Shown: positions 40,017 through 49,484 of the stretch, one piece after another
How positions within the stretch are numbered: the first letter of the stretch is position 1
Layout: each line of letters opens with the position of its first letter
Source of the DNA: Acidobacteriota bacterium
GTDB taxonomy: Bacteria; Actinomycetota; Acidimicrobiia; Acidimicrobiales; Ilumatobacteraceae
DNA: 62,580 nt
Assembly (NCBI GenBank): GCA_018970175.1
Contig: JAGWWV010000007.1
Span: forward strand, 1 to 62,580
Direction: 5' to 3'
Notes under the pieces: generated by a model
Told to the model about the DNA's origin: nothing
The model's database searches: none
The model's input: only the letters and a program-made list of their open reading frames with translations
Position numbers and translations under genes: made by a program

Positions 40017-43000
40017 ATGGTGCTGAGAGTTCGCTACGTACGGACGCTGTTCGACGTGGTTGAACCAGTCGCCTTCTGGCTCAATTCCGCTCCAAGTGGC
40101 CGTGGCCTCTTCGCGGGTGACCACCTCTTGCTTCCTGCCAACGGCGCCAAGGCATGGCTGTTGCCGGAACTGGCGAAGCGCGTCGGTGCGCGAGAGGGCA
40201 AGCACGATGGAGTGATTGCAAACGTTCAGGTCGGCTATCTCGGGTCATTGAACAAGTTCATGGTTCCGCAGCGTTTCCACGATTTTGACCCGTGGTCGAT
40301 CGAGTCGATGACCGCCGCGATCCTGGGGATCATCGTCGAAGATCCCGCGTATGCGTCTCTAGTGCGGCGGGCCGGTGGTGCCTTGCCTGCCGCCGCCCGT
40401 CTGGCCGATCGTTTCGATCGCTACCACGCGCGTCGTCCGATGATGATTCGTGCATGGGAGAGAGGGTCGCCCGTCATGGCACCCACAACGGCCGATTCCT
40501 TCAACGATGGTGAGTGGCGCGCCGCCGACCTGGGCGATCAGCGCTGGCAGTTCGAACTCTGGCGTGCGCTGCGAGAAGTCATCGGCACTATCCCGTGGCC
40601 GGTGCAGGTCGAGACCACGGTTCAACAACTCAGGCGTGGCGAGAACCTCGTTGGAGTCCCCGACCGATTGATGGTCGCGGGAATGCAGTCGTTGTCGCTC
40701 GGCGCCATCGAAGTGCTTGAGGCGGTTGGTCACGTCAGCGATGTCGACGTGCTGCTTGTCCATCCCTCGCCTGTGATGGCGAAACGGTGGGCGGACGAGT
40801 CGGCCGGTTCCGAAGTGCCGCGCGGTGCGCTGCAATTGCGTCCCACCGACGAGGAATTACCAGGCGACGTCCACCCGTTGGTGCAGTCGTGGTTGCGCGG
40901 TGCCCGGGAACTTCAGCAGATACTTGCCTCGCAGGGTCTTGAAGTTGCACTTCATGCTGACGAACCGTTGGTGACGGCGTCCTCGTTGCTCGGTCGCATC
41001 CAGACTGCGGTGTCAGGTGACGGTCTGCAGGCCCGTATTCCGCGCACTGCCGACGATCTCTCGTTGCAGATCCACCGTTGCTACAACCTCACCCGTCAGG
41101 TCGAGGTCCTGCACGACGCCCTGCTGCACGCGTTCTGCGATCTCGACAATCTCGCACCGCACGAGGTCGTCATCGTCTCGCCACGACTCGCGGAGGCGGC
41201 ACCCATTCTCGAGGCGGAGTTCGAACGTACGGTGACCGTCGAAGTCGAGGGTGCGGCGACACACGTCAAAATTCCGCTCGCAGTTGCCGAACGGCAGTTG
41301 CGCTTCGTCAACGAGGGGGCCGAGTTCCTCGCCAACCTGCTCGAGCTGATGACCGGACGGTTCGACATCACGTCGTTTCTTGCGGTTGCCACGTCGCCGC
41401 TCGTCACCGCTCACCTGGGTATCGACGGAGAAGCCATCTCGGTCTGGCACCGCCAGATCGACCGTACTCGTGTGCGCTGGGGTTTGTCGGCCGACCAGCG
41501 CACGGCTGCAGGTTTGGCAACAAAGGCCGACAGCGTGCACACATGGCGGGCGGCAATCGAGCGTTCGATGCTTGGTGCGGCATTGCCCGACGCAGCGGCA
41601 GCGACGGAATTGGGGGGCGTCGTCCCTCTCGATGATCTGGGCGTCGACGATATCGATTCGCTTTCGCGACTCGTTCAGGTGTTCGATGCGATTGAATCAC
41701 TCGAACTCGTCACTCGCGGAAACCATTCGCGTCACGTGGCCGACTGGTGCAATGACATCGAGCAGACCATCAATTCACTGTGTGGTGATGGTGACCGTGT
41801 TTCCGGTGCATTCGAACTGCTCGACGATGTCGCCTCAAGCACCATCCTCCCGGCCCCCGACGGTTCGTCGCGGCAACTGGGTTCAGCAGTTCCCTTCGCC
41901 GAAGTCGCGTCGCATCTGCTCCGCCAGATTTCGGGCATTCCCGGTCATCAGCCACTTCGCACCGGCGCCGTCACTGCAACCTCACTCATGCCGCTGCGTG
42001 GTGTGCCGTACCGGGTCGTGTGCCTGCTCGGCATCGACGACGGCGCTTTTGGCGGGGGAGAACTGGAAAGCGACGACCTCATCGGTCGGCAGGTCTTCAT
42101 CGGGGACGACGACCCACGAATCGACTCGCGCCGGCAACTTCTCGATGCCGTTCTTGCCGCGGGTGATCAGGTCATCATCACCTGCGACGGTCGCAGCATT
42201 CAGAACAACGCGATTATTCCGCTCACCACGGCTCTCGCCGAGTTCGTCGACTTCGCCCGCCGTCACGGTGCGGGCGAACGTGATGACGATGCCGGCAGCG
42301 ACATCGAGTTCCTGCATCCCCGCCACGCCACTAGCACCCGCAATTTCGTCGCGGGCGGAATCGTGCCGGGCCGTGTCTGGGCGCACTCAACAGGAGTGCG
42401 TGACGTGGCCGGAAAGGTTGGCTTCGAATCATCACCAGTAGTTCTCGCCACTGCAGTGACGCCCGCACCCGCACTCGCCCCAACTGTGGTCGACCTCGCA
42501 TCGCTCACGTCATTTGTGACGTCACCGCTCGACATGTTCGTCAAGGAAATCTTGGGAATCAACACCTGGAAGGACGACCATGCTCCCGACGAGGCAGTGA
42601 TCCCCTTCGCCGTCGACTCCCGCACGCAACGTGCATTCGTCGACAGCTACATCGCCGGCAAGGCCGGTGCCGTGCCCGGCTGGACACCGCAGTTGCACAT
42701 GCAGGTGGCTCGCCTGAACGGAAACGTTCCGATCGGCGCCTATGGCGATGCCGAAATCAAGGCGATGCAGACCCTCGCCGAATCCATCCTCGCGACGTGT
42801 CAAACACATGCGGTACGGCCCATCCCACCCGATGCGACACCGGTCCTCGTACCGATCGTCGACGGCCTGGTCGTAAAGGGGCACATCCCGCACCTACAAG
42901 CAACCGAGCAGTTGATTGGCGTGGTGCGCAGCTCAAAGTATTACGACCGCGACCATGCCGAGCTCGGTGTCCGACTGCTTGCCGCAATGGCAGCAGGACT

Positions 43001-43454
43001 CAAAGTGCGCCACGGCATCACCGTCCATCAACACAACGGCAGCGGCAAGAGTGACCAAGCGCAGTCACGTCTCATCTACCTGGGCGACACGATCGACTCG
43101 GCTGAGGCGACTCGTCGACTCGCCGAACTTGCTGAACTACGGGGCATCGCGTCGGTGTCGCCGATGCCGGCCTTCAATGACACGGTCGATGCAATTTTTT
43201 TAAATCCGGCGAATCCCGACTTCGAGAACGGTCGCGCACGTTTCGCCAGGTTTGTCGGATCGGATGGCTTCGCCGATTCCCTCGAACGCCGGATCTACGG
43301 CAATGAACCCGACTTCGCATCAATCTTCGATCCGAAAGGGTCGATCGTCGACTTTTGGTCGCGATTTCACGGGGTCTTTCACTTCACGCGTGGTAAGGCA
43401 AACGGCCTACCCGGAAAACTTCCCCACGGGAATTCGCATTGGGGAATCCTCTGA
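40017..43454 (+). CDS. recC: Exodeoxyribonuclease V subunit gamma (RecC)
   Basis: 1145 residues, full length. Inactive helicase-like scaffold that splits DNA strands and recognises Chi in the RecBCD complex. Family features: N-terminal FDVVEPVAFWLNSAP and GDHLLLPANGAKAWL, and mid-protein SPRLAEAAPILEAEF and LLGIDDGAFGGGELESDDL. Starts with ATG 40017; TAACTT at 40005-40010 is exactly six bases before it. Overlaps recB by one base. recC-recB-recD order and overlaps make one operon. Confidence 0.94.
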   Translation: MVLRVRYVRTLFDVVEPVAFWLNSAPSGRGLFAGDHLLLPANGAKAWLLPELAKRVGAREGKHDGVIANVQVGYLGSLNKFMVPQRFHDFDPWSIESMTAAILGIIVEDPAYASLVRRAGGALPAAARLADRFDRYHARRPMMIRAWERGSPVMAPTTADSFNDGEWRAADLGDQRWQFELWRALREVIGTIPWPVQVETTVQQLRRGENLVGVPDRLMVAGMQSLSLGAIEVLEAVGHVSDVDVLLVHPSPVMAKRWADESAGSEVPRGALQLRPTDEELPGDVHPLVQSWLRGARELQQILASQGLEVALHADEPLVTASSLLGRIQTAVSGDGLQARIPRTADDLSLQIHRCYNLTRQVEVLHDALLHAFCDLDNLAPHEVVIVSPRLAEAAPILEAEFERTVTVEVEGAATHVKIPLAVAERQLRFVNEGAEFLANLLELMTGRFDITSFLAVATSPLVTAHLGIDGEAISVWHRQIDRTRVRWGLSADQRTAAGLATKADSVHTWRAAIERSMLGAALPDAAAATELGGVVPLDDLGVDDIDSLSRLVQVFDAIESLELVTRGNHSRHVADWCNDIEQTINSLCGDGDRVSGAFELLDDVASSTILPAPDGSSRQLGSAVPFAEVASHLLRQISGIPGHQPLRTGAVTATSLMPLRGVPYRVVCLLGIDDGAFGGGELESDDLIGRQVFIGDDDPRIDSRRQLLDAVLAAGDQVIITCDGRSIQNNAIIPLTTALAEFVDFARRHGAGERDDDAGSDIEFLHPRHATSTRNFVAGGIVPGRVWAHSTGVRDVAGKVGFESSPVVLATAVTPAPALAPTVVDLASLTSFVTSPLDMFVKEILGINTWKDDHAPDEAVIPFAVDSRTQRAFVDSYIAGKAGAVPGWTPQLHMQVARLNGNVPIGAYGDAEIKAMQTLAESILATCQTHAVRPIPPDATPVLVPIVDGLVVKGHIPHLQATEQLIGVVRSSKYYDRDHAELGVRLLAAMAAGLKVRHGITVHQHNGSGKSDQAQSRLIYLGDTIDSAEATRRLAELAELRGIASVSPMPAFNDTVDAIFLNPANPDFENGRARFARFVGSDGFADSLERRIYGNEPDFASIFDPKGSIVDFWSRFHGVFHFTRGKANGLPGKLPHGNSHWGIL

Positions 43455-46400
43455 TGGCCAGGGCCCTCGACCTCGCGAACCACCAGCTCACCAACGGTCA
43501 CACGATCGAGGCGAGCGCGGGTACCGGCAAGACCTACTCGGTCGTCGCGCTTGTCACCCGCGCCATCGCCGTCGACGACGACCTACGCATCGACAAGATC
43601 CTCATCACCACCTTCACGCGGTTCGCTGCCGCCGAACTGCGCGACCGCGTTCGCCGTCGCCTTGCTGTCACCGCTGATCGACTCGAAAACAACCAACCTG
43701 ACCCGACTGATCTCATACTCGCATCGCTTCTTGCCGACGAAACGCAGCGCCCCCGCTACGTCCTCAATCTCCGTCGTGCAGTGGTCAACTTCGACAATGC
43801 AACGATCGGCACCATTCATTCGGTCTGTTCGAAAGTCCTCGCCCTTGCCGGTCTGGTCACCCACGACGACTCGGCCGAAGAGATCGTCCGCCGAGCAATT
43901 GCCGAAGTCGTGAACGACCGGCTTGTCTCCGAGGCCGTCGAGCGCGGCCGCACGTGGGACGAATCGCGGGTCAGGAAAGCCGTCGAGGCGCGGCTCGGTA
44001 GTCCGCTTGCCGAGCAGTGGTACGACAACTCACTCGATCCCGCCCTGGTCACCGAACTGGCCGACCTCGGTGCAGCAATCGACGAAATGGTCAATGACGT
44101 TCACCGTCGCACCGAACTGCATCCGTCGTTCGACGATCTCATCCGCCGCGCCGAACAGGCATTGGGCGGCGACATGGGCGATGACATCCGCGCCCGATTC
44201 GCCGAGCGCTACACGCACGCCTTCATCGACGAGGCGCAAGACACCGATCAACTGCAGTGGAAGCTCTTCCATCACATATTCCCCAGACAAGACCCGGCTT
44301 CGGCACACAAACTCACCGCTGTCGGCGACCCGAAGCAGGCGATCTACGCATTCCGTGGCGCCGATATCCACGCGTATCTCGACGTGCGTGATACGTCGAA
44401 CATGTCGACCCTCGACACCAACTTCCGGTCCGACCCACCCGTCATCAATGCGCTGAACGCACTCTTCGAGGGCAAGTCCCTCGGCGAAGGCATCGACTAC
44501 AGCCCCGTGTCAGCCGACCCCGGCAAGACCGCCTCGAAGGTTCGTGGCGTGGCCGCGGCCGAAGCAATCGACATCGCCGACGCGAACAACCAGTTCCACG
44601 CCAGCCTCGCCGCCGCCGGCCATGTCGCGCGACTGCTCGACAATGGCGAGATTCTCGACAACGATGATTGGCGACCCATCGAGCCAAAGGACATCTGCGT
44701 CCTCGCAGGTTCCAACACCCTCGTGCGCGCCGTTCATCGTGAACTGCAGAAACTCGGCATCCCCGCCGTCGCCAGCGGTGCGGAGTCGGTGTTCGCCGAC
44801 ACCACGGCAATTGAATTACGCCGACTCTTCGAGGCGCTCGATCGTGTCAACAATTTGGGTCGCGTCCGCAATGCGGCGACTACCGCTTTCTTCGGCATGA
44901 GCCTGGGCGACCCGCGTCTTCTGCCCGACGACGTCGCACCGCGCGCACCGGGCGAGTCCGACGTGGTCCTCGACATCCAGGAAAAGTTGGTCGAGTGGCG
45001 CCAGGTTCTTCAGCGCCGCGGGGTCGCCGCACTCGCGGCCGAGATCAGTGGTGACACACAGGTCATGGAAGCCTTCGTCGCCGGCCCCGACGGAGAACGG
45101 CATCTGGCCGACTTCAGCCACATCATCGACCTGCTCCACGCCGAAACGCGGGGGAGCGGCGTGACACCCGCACAAGTGCTCGAGGTCTTTGATGCCTACG
45201 CGTTGATCAGTGGAAATTCCGAAGTCGTGAGCCGTCGTGTGGAAAGCGACATCGATGCCGTCCAAGTGATGACGGTCCACAAGGCAAAAGGACTCGAATT
45301 CCCGTGCGTAGTCGTCGCCGAGTTGTGGAAGCCAAAGACCTACGACGAGAGCCGCGACATCCCCAAATACCGCCATCCAATGAACGACGGTGGCTACCAG
45401 AACCGCATCGACATCGGTTGGGTGCTCGGCTGCACCGCCGAAGACTCGAAGTCGCTCGTCACCCAAGCGCAGTGCGACGAGCAGAAGCGACTCATCTATG
45501 TCGCCTTCACGCGACCCGAGAACCATCTTGCATTCCTGTGGCAGTCGCAACCCACTGATGAGTCGATGCTCGCCCAAACCGTCGATCTCGGCGCGATCAA
45601 CCGTGAGACTGACAACGGCGACATCCTCGTCACTGCGGTTTCACGTACGTACCCTCCGAAGAGCTGGCGCTACACGGTTGCGAAGCAGTCCGCTCAGACG
45701 CAGCTCTCGGTTACCAATGGCCCCGCTGCGATCGAGCAGACCTACCGCCGCACGTCGTTCTCGGGCATAACGAAAGTGCAGAGCTCGATGACACGCAAGG
45801 TCGGTGCCCCCGAGTTCGCACCAACAGTCGGCGGCAACGACGAACAGTCCAACTGGTTCGTCACGACCAGCCACTACGCAGACTCGGAAACTCCCACCGG
45901 CGTTCACATGCCGCTCGCCCGCATTGCCGGGGGTGTGTACGTCGGCAAGGTACTCCACGAGGTGTACGAGAACGTCGACACGTCTGCATCCGATCGACGG
46001 GCCGAGGTCGATGCGCAGTGCCGCCGCATCATCAGGGGCACGCTCCTCGGCCGTGATCTCGACGCCATCATCGAGGGCGTCTACCTATCGCTGATCACGC
46101 CACTCGGTCCCTCGCTCGGTAACGTCGCTTTGGCTGACATCACGCCCGACCGACGTCTTGCCGAGCTGAGCTTCGAAATGGCGATCGCCGATCTTGCTGC
46201 AGGAGTCCGGGTCTCCGACTTCGGGCGCATCCTCGGCGATCTCGTTCCCGCCGGCGACATCTTGCGCCCCTACGTCGACATGCTGACCCACGAGTCGTTC
46301 GACATCCCGCTTGCCGGACTCATCAACGGTTCCATCGACGCCGTGCTGCAGTTGGGAAGCGATGACGACCCGCAGATCTGGATCACCGACTACAAGAGCA

Positions 46401-46708
46401 ATCGCCTTGACCAAGACGGGGATACCTCCATCATTTCGGCCTATGGACAAGAGCGTCTCTTCGACGCGATGGTCCGCCACCACTATCCGCTGCAGGCCCT
46501 CATCTACGGAACTGCGATGTACCGCTATCTCCGCTGGCGCGCACCACATCTCTCCAACCCGTCCGACCACGTGAAGGGCTTTTCCTACTTCTTCATCAGG
46601 GGGATGGTTGGCCCCGACACACCACCCGGCACCGGAGTCTTCACATGGCCGGCCCCCGCCGGCCTGTGGCAGCGGTTGTCCCATCGCCTGGCAGGAGACA
46701 ATCAATGA
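43454..46708 (+). CDS. recB: Exodeoxyribonuclease V subunit beta (RecB)
   Basis: 1084 residues: UvrD-type 3'-5' helicase plus C-terminal nuclease. Walker A IEASAGTGKTYSV, Walker B FIDEAQDTDQLQW, VGDPKQAIYAFRGAD (motif III), VMTVHKAKGLEFPCVVV (motif V) and VAFTRPENHLAF (VI). Nuclease core near the end: LINGSIDAVLQL, WITDYKSNRL and YPLQALIYG, with catalytic Asp-Lys. The ATG at 43454 overlaps the recC stop (TGATG); five codons upstream in the same frame are not needed. The stop overlaps recD (ATGA). Confidence 0.95.
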   Translation: MARALDLANHQLTNGHTIEASAGTGKTYSVVALVTRAIAVDDDLRIDKILITTFTRFAAAELRDRVRRRLAVTADRLENNQPDPTDLILASLLADETQRPRYVLNLRRAVVNFDNATIGTIHSVCSKVLALAGLVTHDDSAEEIVRRAIAEVVNDRLVSEAVERGRTWDESRVRKAVEARLGSPLAEQWYDNSLDPALVTELADLGAAIDEMVNDVHRRTELHPSFDDLIRRAEQALGGDMGDDIRARFAERYTHAFIDEAQDTDQLQWKLFHHIFPRQDPASAHKLTAVGDPKQAIYAFRGADIHAYLDVRDTSNMSTLDTNFRSDPPVINALNALFEGKSLGEGIDYSPVSADPGKTASKVRGVAAAEAIDIADANNQFHASLAAAGHVARLLDNGEILDNDDWRPIEPKDICVLAGSNTLVRAVHRELQKLGIPAVASGAESVFADTTAIELRRLFEALDRVNNLGRVRNAATTAFFGMSLGDPRLLPDDVAPRAPGESDVVLDIQEKLVEWRQVLQRRGVAALAAEISGDTQVMEAFVAGPDGERHLADFSHIIDLLHAETRGSGVTPAQVLEVFDAYALISGNSEVVSRRVESDIDAVQVMTVHKAKGLEFPCVVVAELWKPKTYDESRDIPKYRHPMNDGGYQNRIDIGWVLGCTAEDSKSLVTQAQCDEQKRLIYVAFTRPENHLAFLWQSQPTDESMLAQTVDLGAINRETDNGDILVTAVSRTYPPKSWRYTVAKQSAQTQLSVTNGPAAIEQTYRRTSFSGITKVQSSMTRKVGAPEFAPTVGGNDEQSNWFVTTSHYADSETPTGVHMPLARIAGGVYVGKVLHEVYENVDTSASDRRAEVDAQCRRIIRGTLLGRDLDAIIEGVYLSLITPLGPSLGNVALADITPDRRLAELSFEMAIADLAAGVRVSDFGRILGDLVPAGDILRPYVDMLTHESFDIPLAGLINGSIDAVLQLGSDDDPQIWITDYKSNRLDQDGDTSIISAYGQERLFDAMVRHHYPLQALIYGTAMYRYLRWRAPHLSNPSDHVKGFSYFFIRGMVGPDTPPGTGVFTWPAPAGLWQRLSHRLAGDNQ

Positions 46709-48336
46709 GCGCGTATCCCGATCGTTTGCAAAGCCATATTGACGAGGGTCTCGTCGAAGAACGCGATCTTCGCGCCGCAGCCGTCTACGTCGATCTCAGC
46801 CTGCGCACTCTTGACGGACCCGCTCGCGAAGCTGCCGACCAGACCGTCACCGATAACGTCTGGCTGGCAATCGCAAGAACGCTCGCTGCCTTTCGCAGTC
46901 AACACACCTGTGTCGACCTCGCCGAACATCCCGGTTGGGAGGCCGACCTGCGCAACTGCGCGGTCCTCGTCGCAGAACCGCACTCAATCAACGCAGCCCG
47001 GCGCCAGCCCTTCATTCTCGACATCGGCCGCCTCTACGTGCACCGCTCGTGGGAAGAAGAGTGCTTCGTCGCCGAAAAGATCCGCACCCGCCCCGCCGAC
47101 AAACTGCAGGTCATTACCGGCGGCCCTGGCACCGGCAAGACAACCACAATCGCCAAACAACTCGTCGATCGTCTCTCGCAAGCGGATGCGCAACCAGTGC
47201 TCGTTGCTCTCGCCGCCCCCCCGGGCAAGGCCGCGAAGCGCATGACCGAAGCCATGGACGCGGCACTCACCAAAGCCGACGCCCCACAACACGTACGCGA
47301 CGTTGTGCTTGCATCACCCGCAACGACGATCCACTCGTTGCTCGGCGCCAACCCCAACCGTGTCGACAATCGCTTCACCTATCACTCGGGCAACAAGCTC
47401 AAGCACAACATCGTCATCGTCGACGAGACTTCGATGCTGTCGCTTTCGATGATGTACCACCTGCTTGTCGCGCTCGACGATGACGCCGAACTCATCCTCG
47501 TCGGCGATCCCGACCAGCTCGCCAGCGTCGAAGCCGGAACAGTCCTCGCCGACATCGTCGCCGGCTCGCCCGAAAACCGGATCACTCGACTCACTACCCA
47601 GCACCGCTTCAAGGATTCTCCGAACATCGTTGCCGCCGCCGCAGCAATCCGCGACGGCAATGTCGATGCAACGTTTGCGGCAATTACGAGCGGTGATTCT
47701 GACGTGCGTTGGATCGATCCCGTCGACGCACCCGATCTCGCAGCCGAGGTGCTCGACTTGGTCGTCGAGCACGCACAGCACGTCATGAAACTGGCTAGTG
47801 ATGGCCAGATCTCCGACGCACTTGCCCTAAGGGGTGAGTTGCAGGTTCTCTGTGCACACCGCAACCGGAAAATGGGTGTCGCGGGCTGGAACCGTGTCAT
47901 CGAAGAACGCCTTGGTCTCGCCGCGTCGAATCAATGGTATGTCGGCCGGCCCATCATCGTCACTGAGAACGACCGCACCTCTGGCCTCTTCAACGGCGAT
48001 GTTGCAGTCGTCGGCGCGGACGGCTCACGTCGCGTCGCGTGCTTCAGCACCGACCCTGCAAAGTCCGCCATCCCGGTGACCCGGCTGCCCAACGTCGAAA
48101 CTGTCCACGCCCTTACCATTCACAAGTCCCAAGGCAGCGAGTACGGCCACGTCATCGTCGTCTTGCCCGAACATCAATCACGGATCCTCACTCGCGAGCT
48201 TCTCTACACCGGAGTGACGAGGGCGAAGCTACGTCTCACGATCATCGGGTCGCGCGAGGCGATCGAAGGCGCAGTCGCAAAGCCAATTCGCCGTGCGACG
48301 GGGCTCGGAGCTCGATTGAGCGATGCGGCGATCTAG
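46705..48336 (+). CDS. recD: Exodeoxyribonuclease V subunit alpha (RecD)
   Basis: 543 residues, the fast 5'-3' helicase of RecBCD. Walker A GGPGTGKTTTIAKQL, VIVDETSMLSLSMMYHLL (Walker B), VGDPDQLASVEAGTVLADI and TIHKSQGSEYGHVIVVLP (motif V/VI region). ATG at 46705 overlaps recB (ATGA). Convergent 4-base overlap with the HNH gene at its 3' end. With RecB and RecC the complex processes double-strand breaks and degrades foreign linear DNA. Confidence 0.95.
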   Translation: MSAYPDRLQSHIDEGLVEERDLRAAAVYVDLSLRTLDGPAREAADQTVTDNVWLAIARTLAAFRSQHTCVDLAEHPGWEADLRNCAVLVAEPHSINAARRQPFILDIGRLYVHRSWEEECFVAEKIRTRPADKLQVITGGPGTGKTTTIAKQLVDRLSQADAQPVLVALAAPPGKAAKRMTEAMDAALTKADAPQHVRDVVLASPATTIHSLLGANPNRVDNRFTYHSGNKLKHNIVIVDETSMLSLSMMYHLLVALDDDAELILVGDPDQLASVEAGTVLADIVAGSPENRITRLTTQHRFKDSPNIVAAAAAIRDGNVDATFAAITSGDSDVRWIDPVDAPDLAAEVLDLVVEHAQHVMKLASDGQISDALALRGELQVLCAHRNRKMGVAGWNRVIEERLGLAASNQWYVGRPIIVTENDRTSGLFNGDVAVVGADGSRRVACFSTDPAKSAIPVTRLPNVETVHALTIHKSQGSEYGHVIVVLPEHQSRILTRELLYTGVTRAKLRLTIIGSREAIEGAVAKPIRRATGLGARLSDAAI

Positions 48337-49373
48337 TTGTGAGAAAAGATGCGCTTGCATTCCTCATAGTGGGGAAGCACAAGTTCTGGATCGGGCCTTA
48401 GGTCTCTCGGCACTAAGAGTGGCGCACCATCCATCTGGTGGTAGGTCGCGTATCCCGTGAGATTCGGACTTGTCTCGAGAGTCCACGTCGTGGGGTTGAT
48501 CGTCATGAGCTTTGCATCGAAGAGTGCATGAAAGTCCCGCCTTAGAAGAAGTCCACCATCAGCCTTGTGTTCGGGGCGTGCTGCAAAGCTATAGAGATGT
48601 GCAGCCTCAAGCACCTGCGGGGGTTGCACACCGGAGAATGCACATGACTCGCCGAATCTTTCTAGCATGCGAAAACGAAATTCGCGTTGCCCGCGTCGTC
48701 TACGAGTAACGCCGATCGAGTGGCCTCCGATAATGAGGTCAATTTCCTCTCGGGGTATATCGATCCGAACGTCAACGTCGCGACCTGAGATTGTGTCAAG
48801 TAGATCAGGAATCAGGGCGGGGTCGAGTGGGCGAATTGCGTTGAACGTATCGCGTGTTGCAATCACGGATTCAAGCTCACGGAATCCAAACGGTCGCGCT
48901 GCCTCGGTCCAAGTGTTGCCGTACCAGGCGCGATACGCCGTGACGCGGTCATCGGTTACCAATGCTTCTTGATCCTCGAACTCAGTTGAGCAGTTACTGC
49001 ACTTGTTTCGAGGCGTCTTCGTTTTGCGGGCGTAATGATTGGTATGGCGACAGCTCGGGCATCGCGTTATTCGTTTCAAAGTATTTGGAAACACCTCAAT
49101 ACGTTCAACGAACGCCCATCCGGCGACGTATTCGTCAACTCTGACAACAATGAGGTCTCCGGTGGCAACCTGTTGTGCTCGGGTGACATTTGAGTCGTAT
49201 GAGTAGTACCAACCCGTGGAATCGTCGTAACCCTCATTAGCAGTCCACGAACGCTCATCATGCGTCTTTGACACAAAGACCCATGAACGGGACCCGAGCT
49301 GGCTCACGGTCTCCAGCTTATTCAGGGGTGTAGGTGCCGTTCCCTCGCGTACGCGCATACGCGCGCGCGACAC
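48333..49373 (-). CDS. HNH endonuclease with N-terminal reader-like domain and zinc ribbon, restriction-type
   Basis: Up to 346 residues. N-terminal ~90 residues (WVFVSKTHDERSW, YYSYDSNVTRAQQVATGDLIVV, AGWAFVERIEVF) look like a PUA/EVE-type modified-base reader; then CPSC and CSNC form a zinc ribbon; the C-terminus is an HNH nuclease: CAFSGVQPPQVLEAAHLYSF and GGLLLRRDFHALFDAK. This order is typical of modification-dependent (type IV-like) restriction enzymes. Start uncertain: ATG 49373 or 49358, or GTG 49307 just before the conserved part. GC content is visibly lower than in neighbours, suggesting transfer. No methyltransferase partner is adjacent. Confidence 0.8.
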   Translation of the reverse strand: MSRARMRVREGTAPTPLNKLETVSQLGSRSWVFVSKTHDERSWTANEGYDDSTGWYYSYDSNVTRAQQVATGDLIVVRVDEYVAGWAFVERIEVFPNTLKRITRCPSCRHTNHYARKTKTPRNKCSNCSTEFEDQEALVTDDRVTAYRAWYGNTWTEAARPFGFRELESVIATRDTFNAIRPLDPALIPDLLDTISGRDVDVRIDIPREEIDLIIGGHSIGVTRRRRGQREFRFRMLERFGESCAFSGVQPPQVLEAAHLYSFAARPEHKADGGLLLRRDFHALFDAKLMTINPTTWTLETSPNLTGYATYHQMDGAPLLVPRDLRPDPELVLPHYEECKRIFSHN

Positions 49374-49386
49374 GCGTACGCGCGCC
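49345..49386. repeat. Alternating purine-pyrimidine tract
   Basis: About 42 bases of cgcgtacg/cgcatacg/acgcgcgc type steps, almost fully alternating, at the 5' edge of the HNH gene. Such DNA can take the Z form. Translated it gives a low-complexity Arg-rich N-terminus, which argues that the real start of the HNH gene is further inside. Confidence 0.55.
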
Positions 49387-49484
49387 AGAGGCCGTCAAGT
49401 CTTTGTGCAAATCCATGTCCTGCTTGGCTTTGCGCCGGTCCGACGAGGCCTGATTCAGGTGGGGTGGGTGTATGACGCCGCCCC

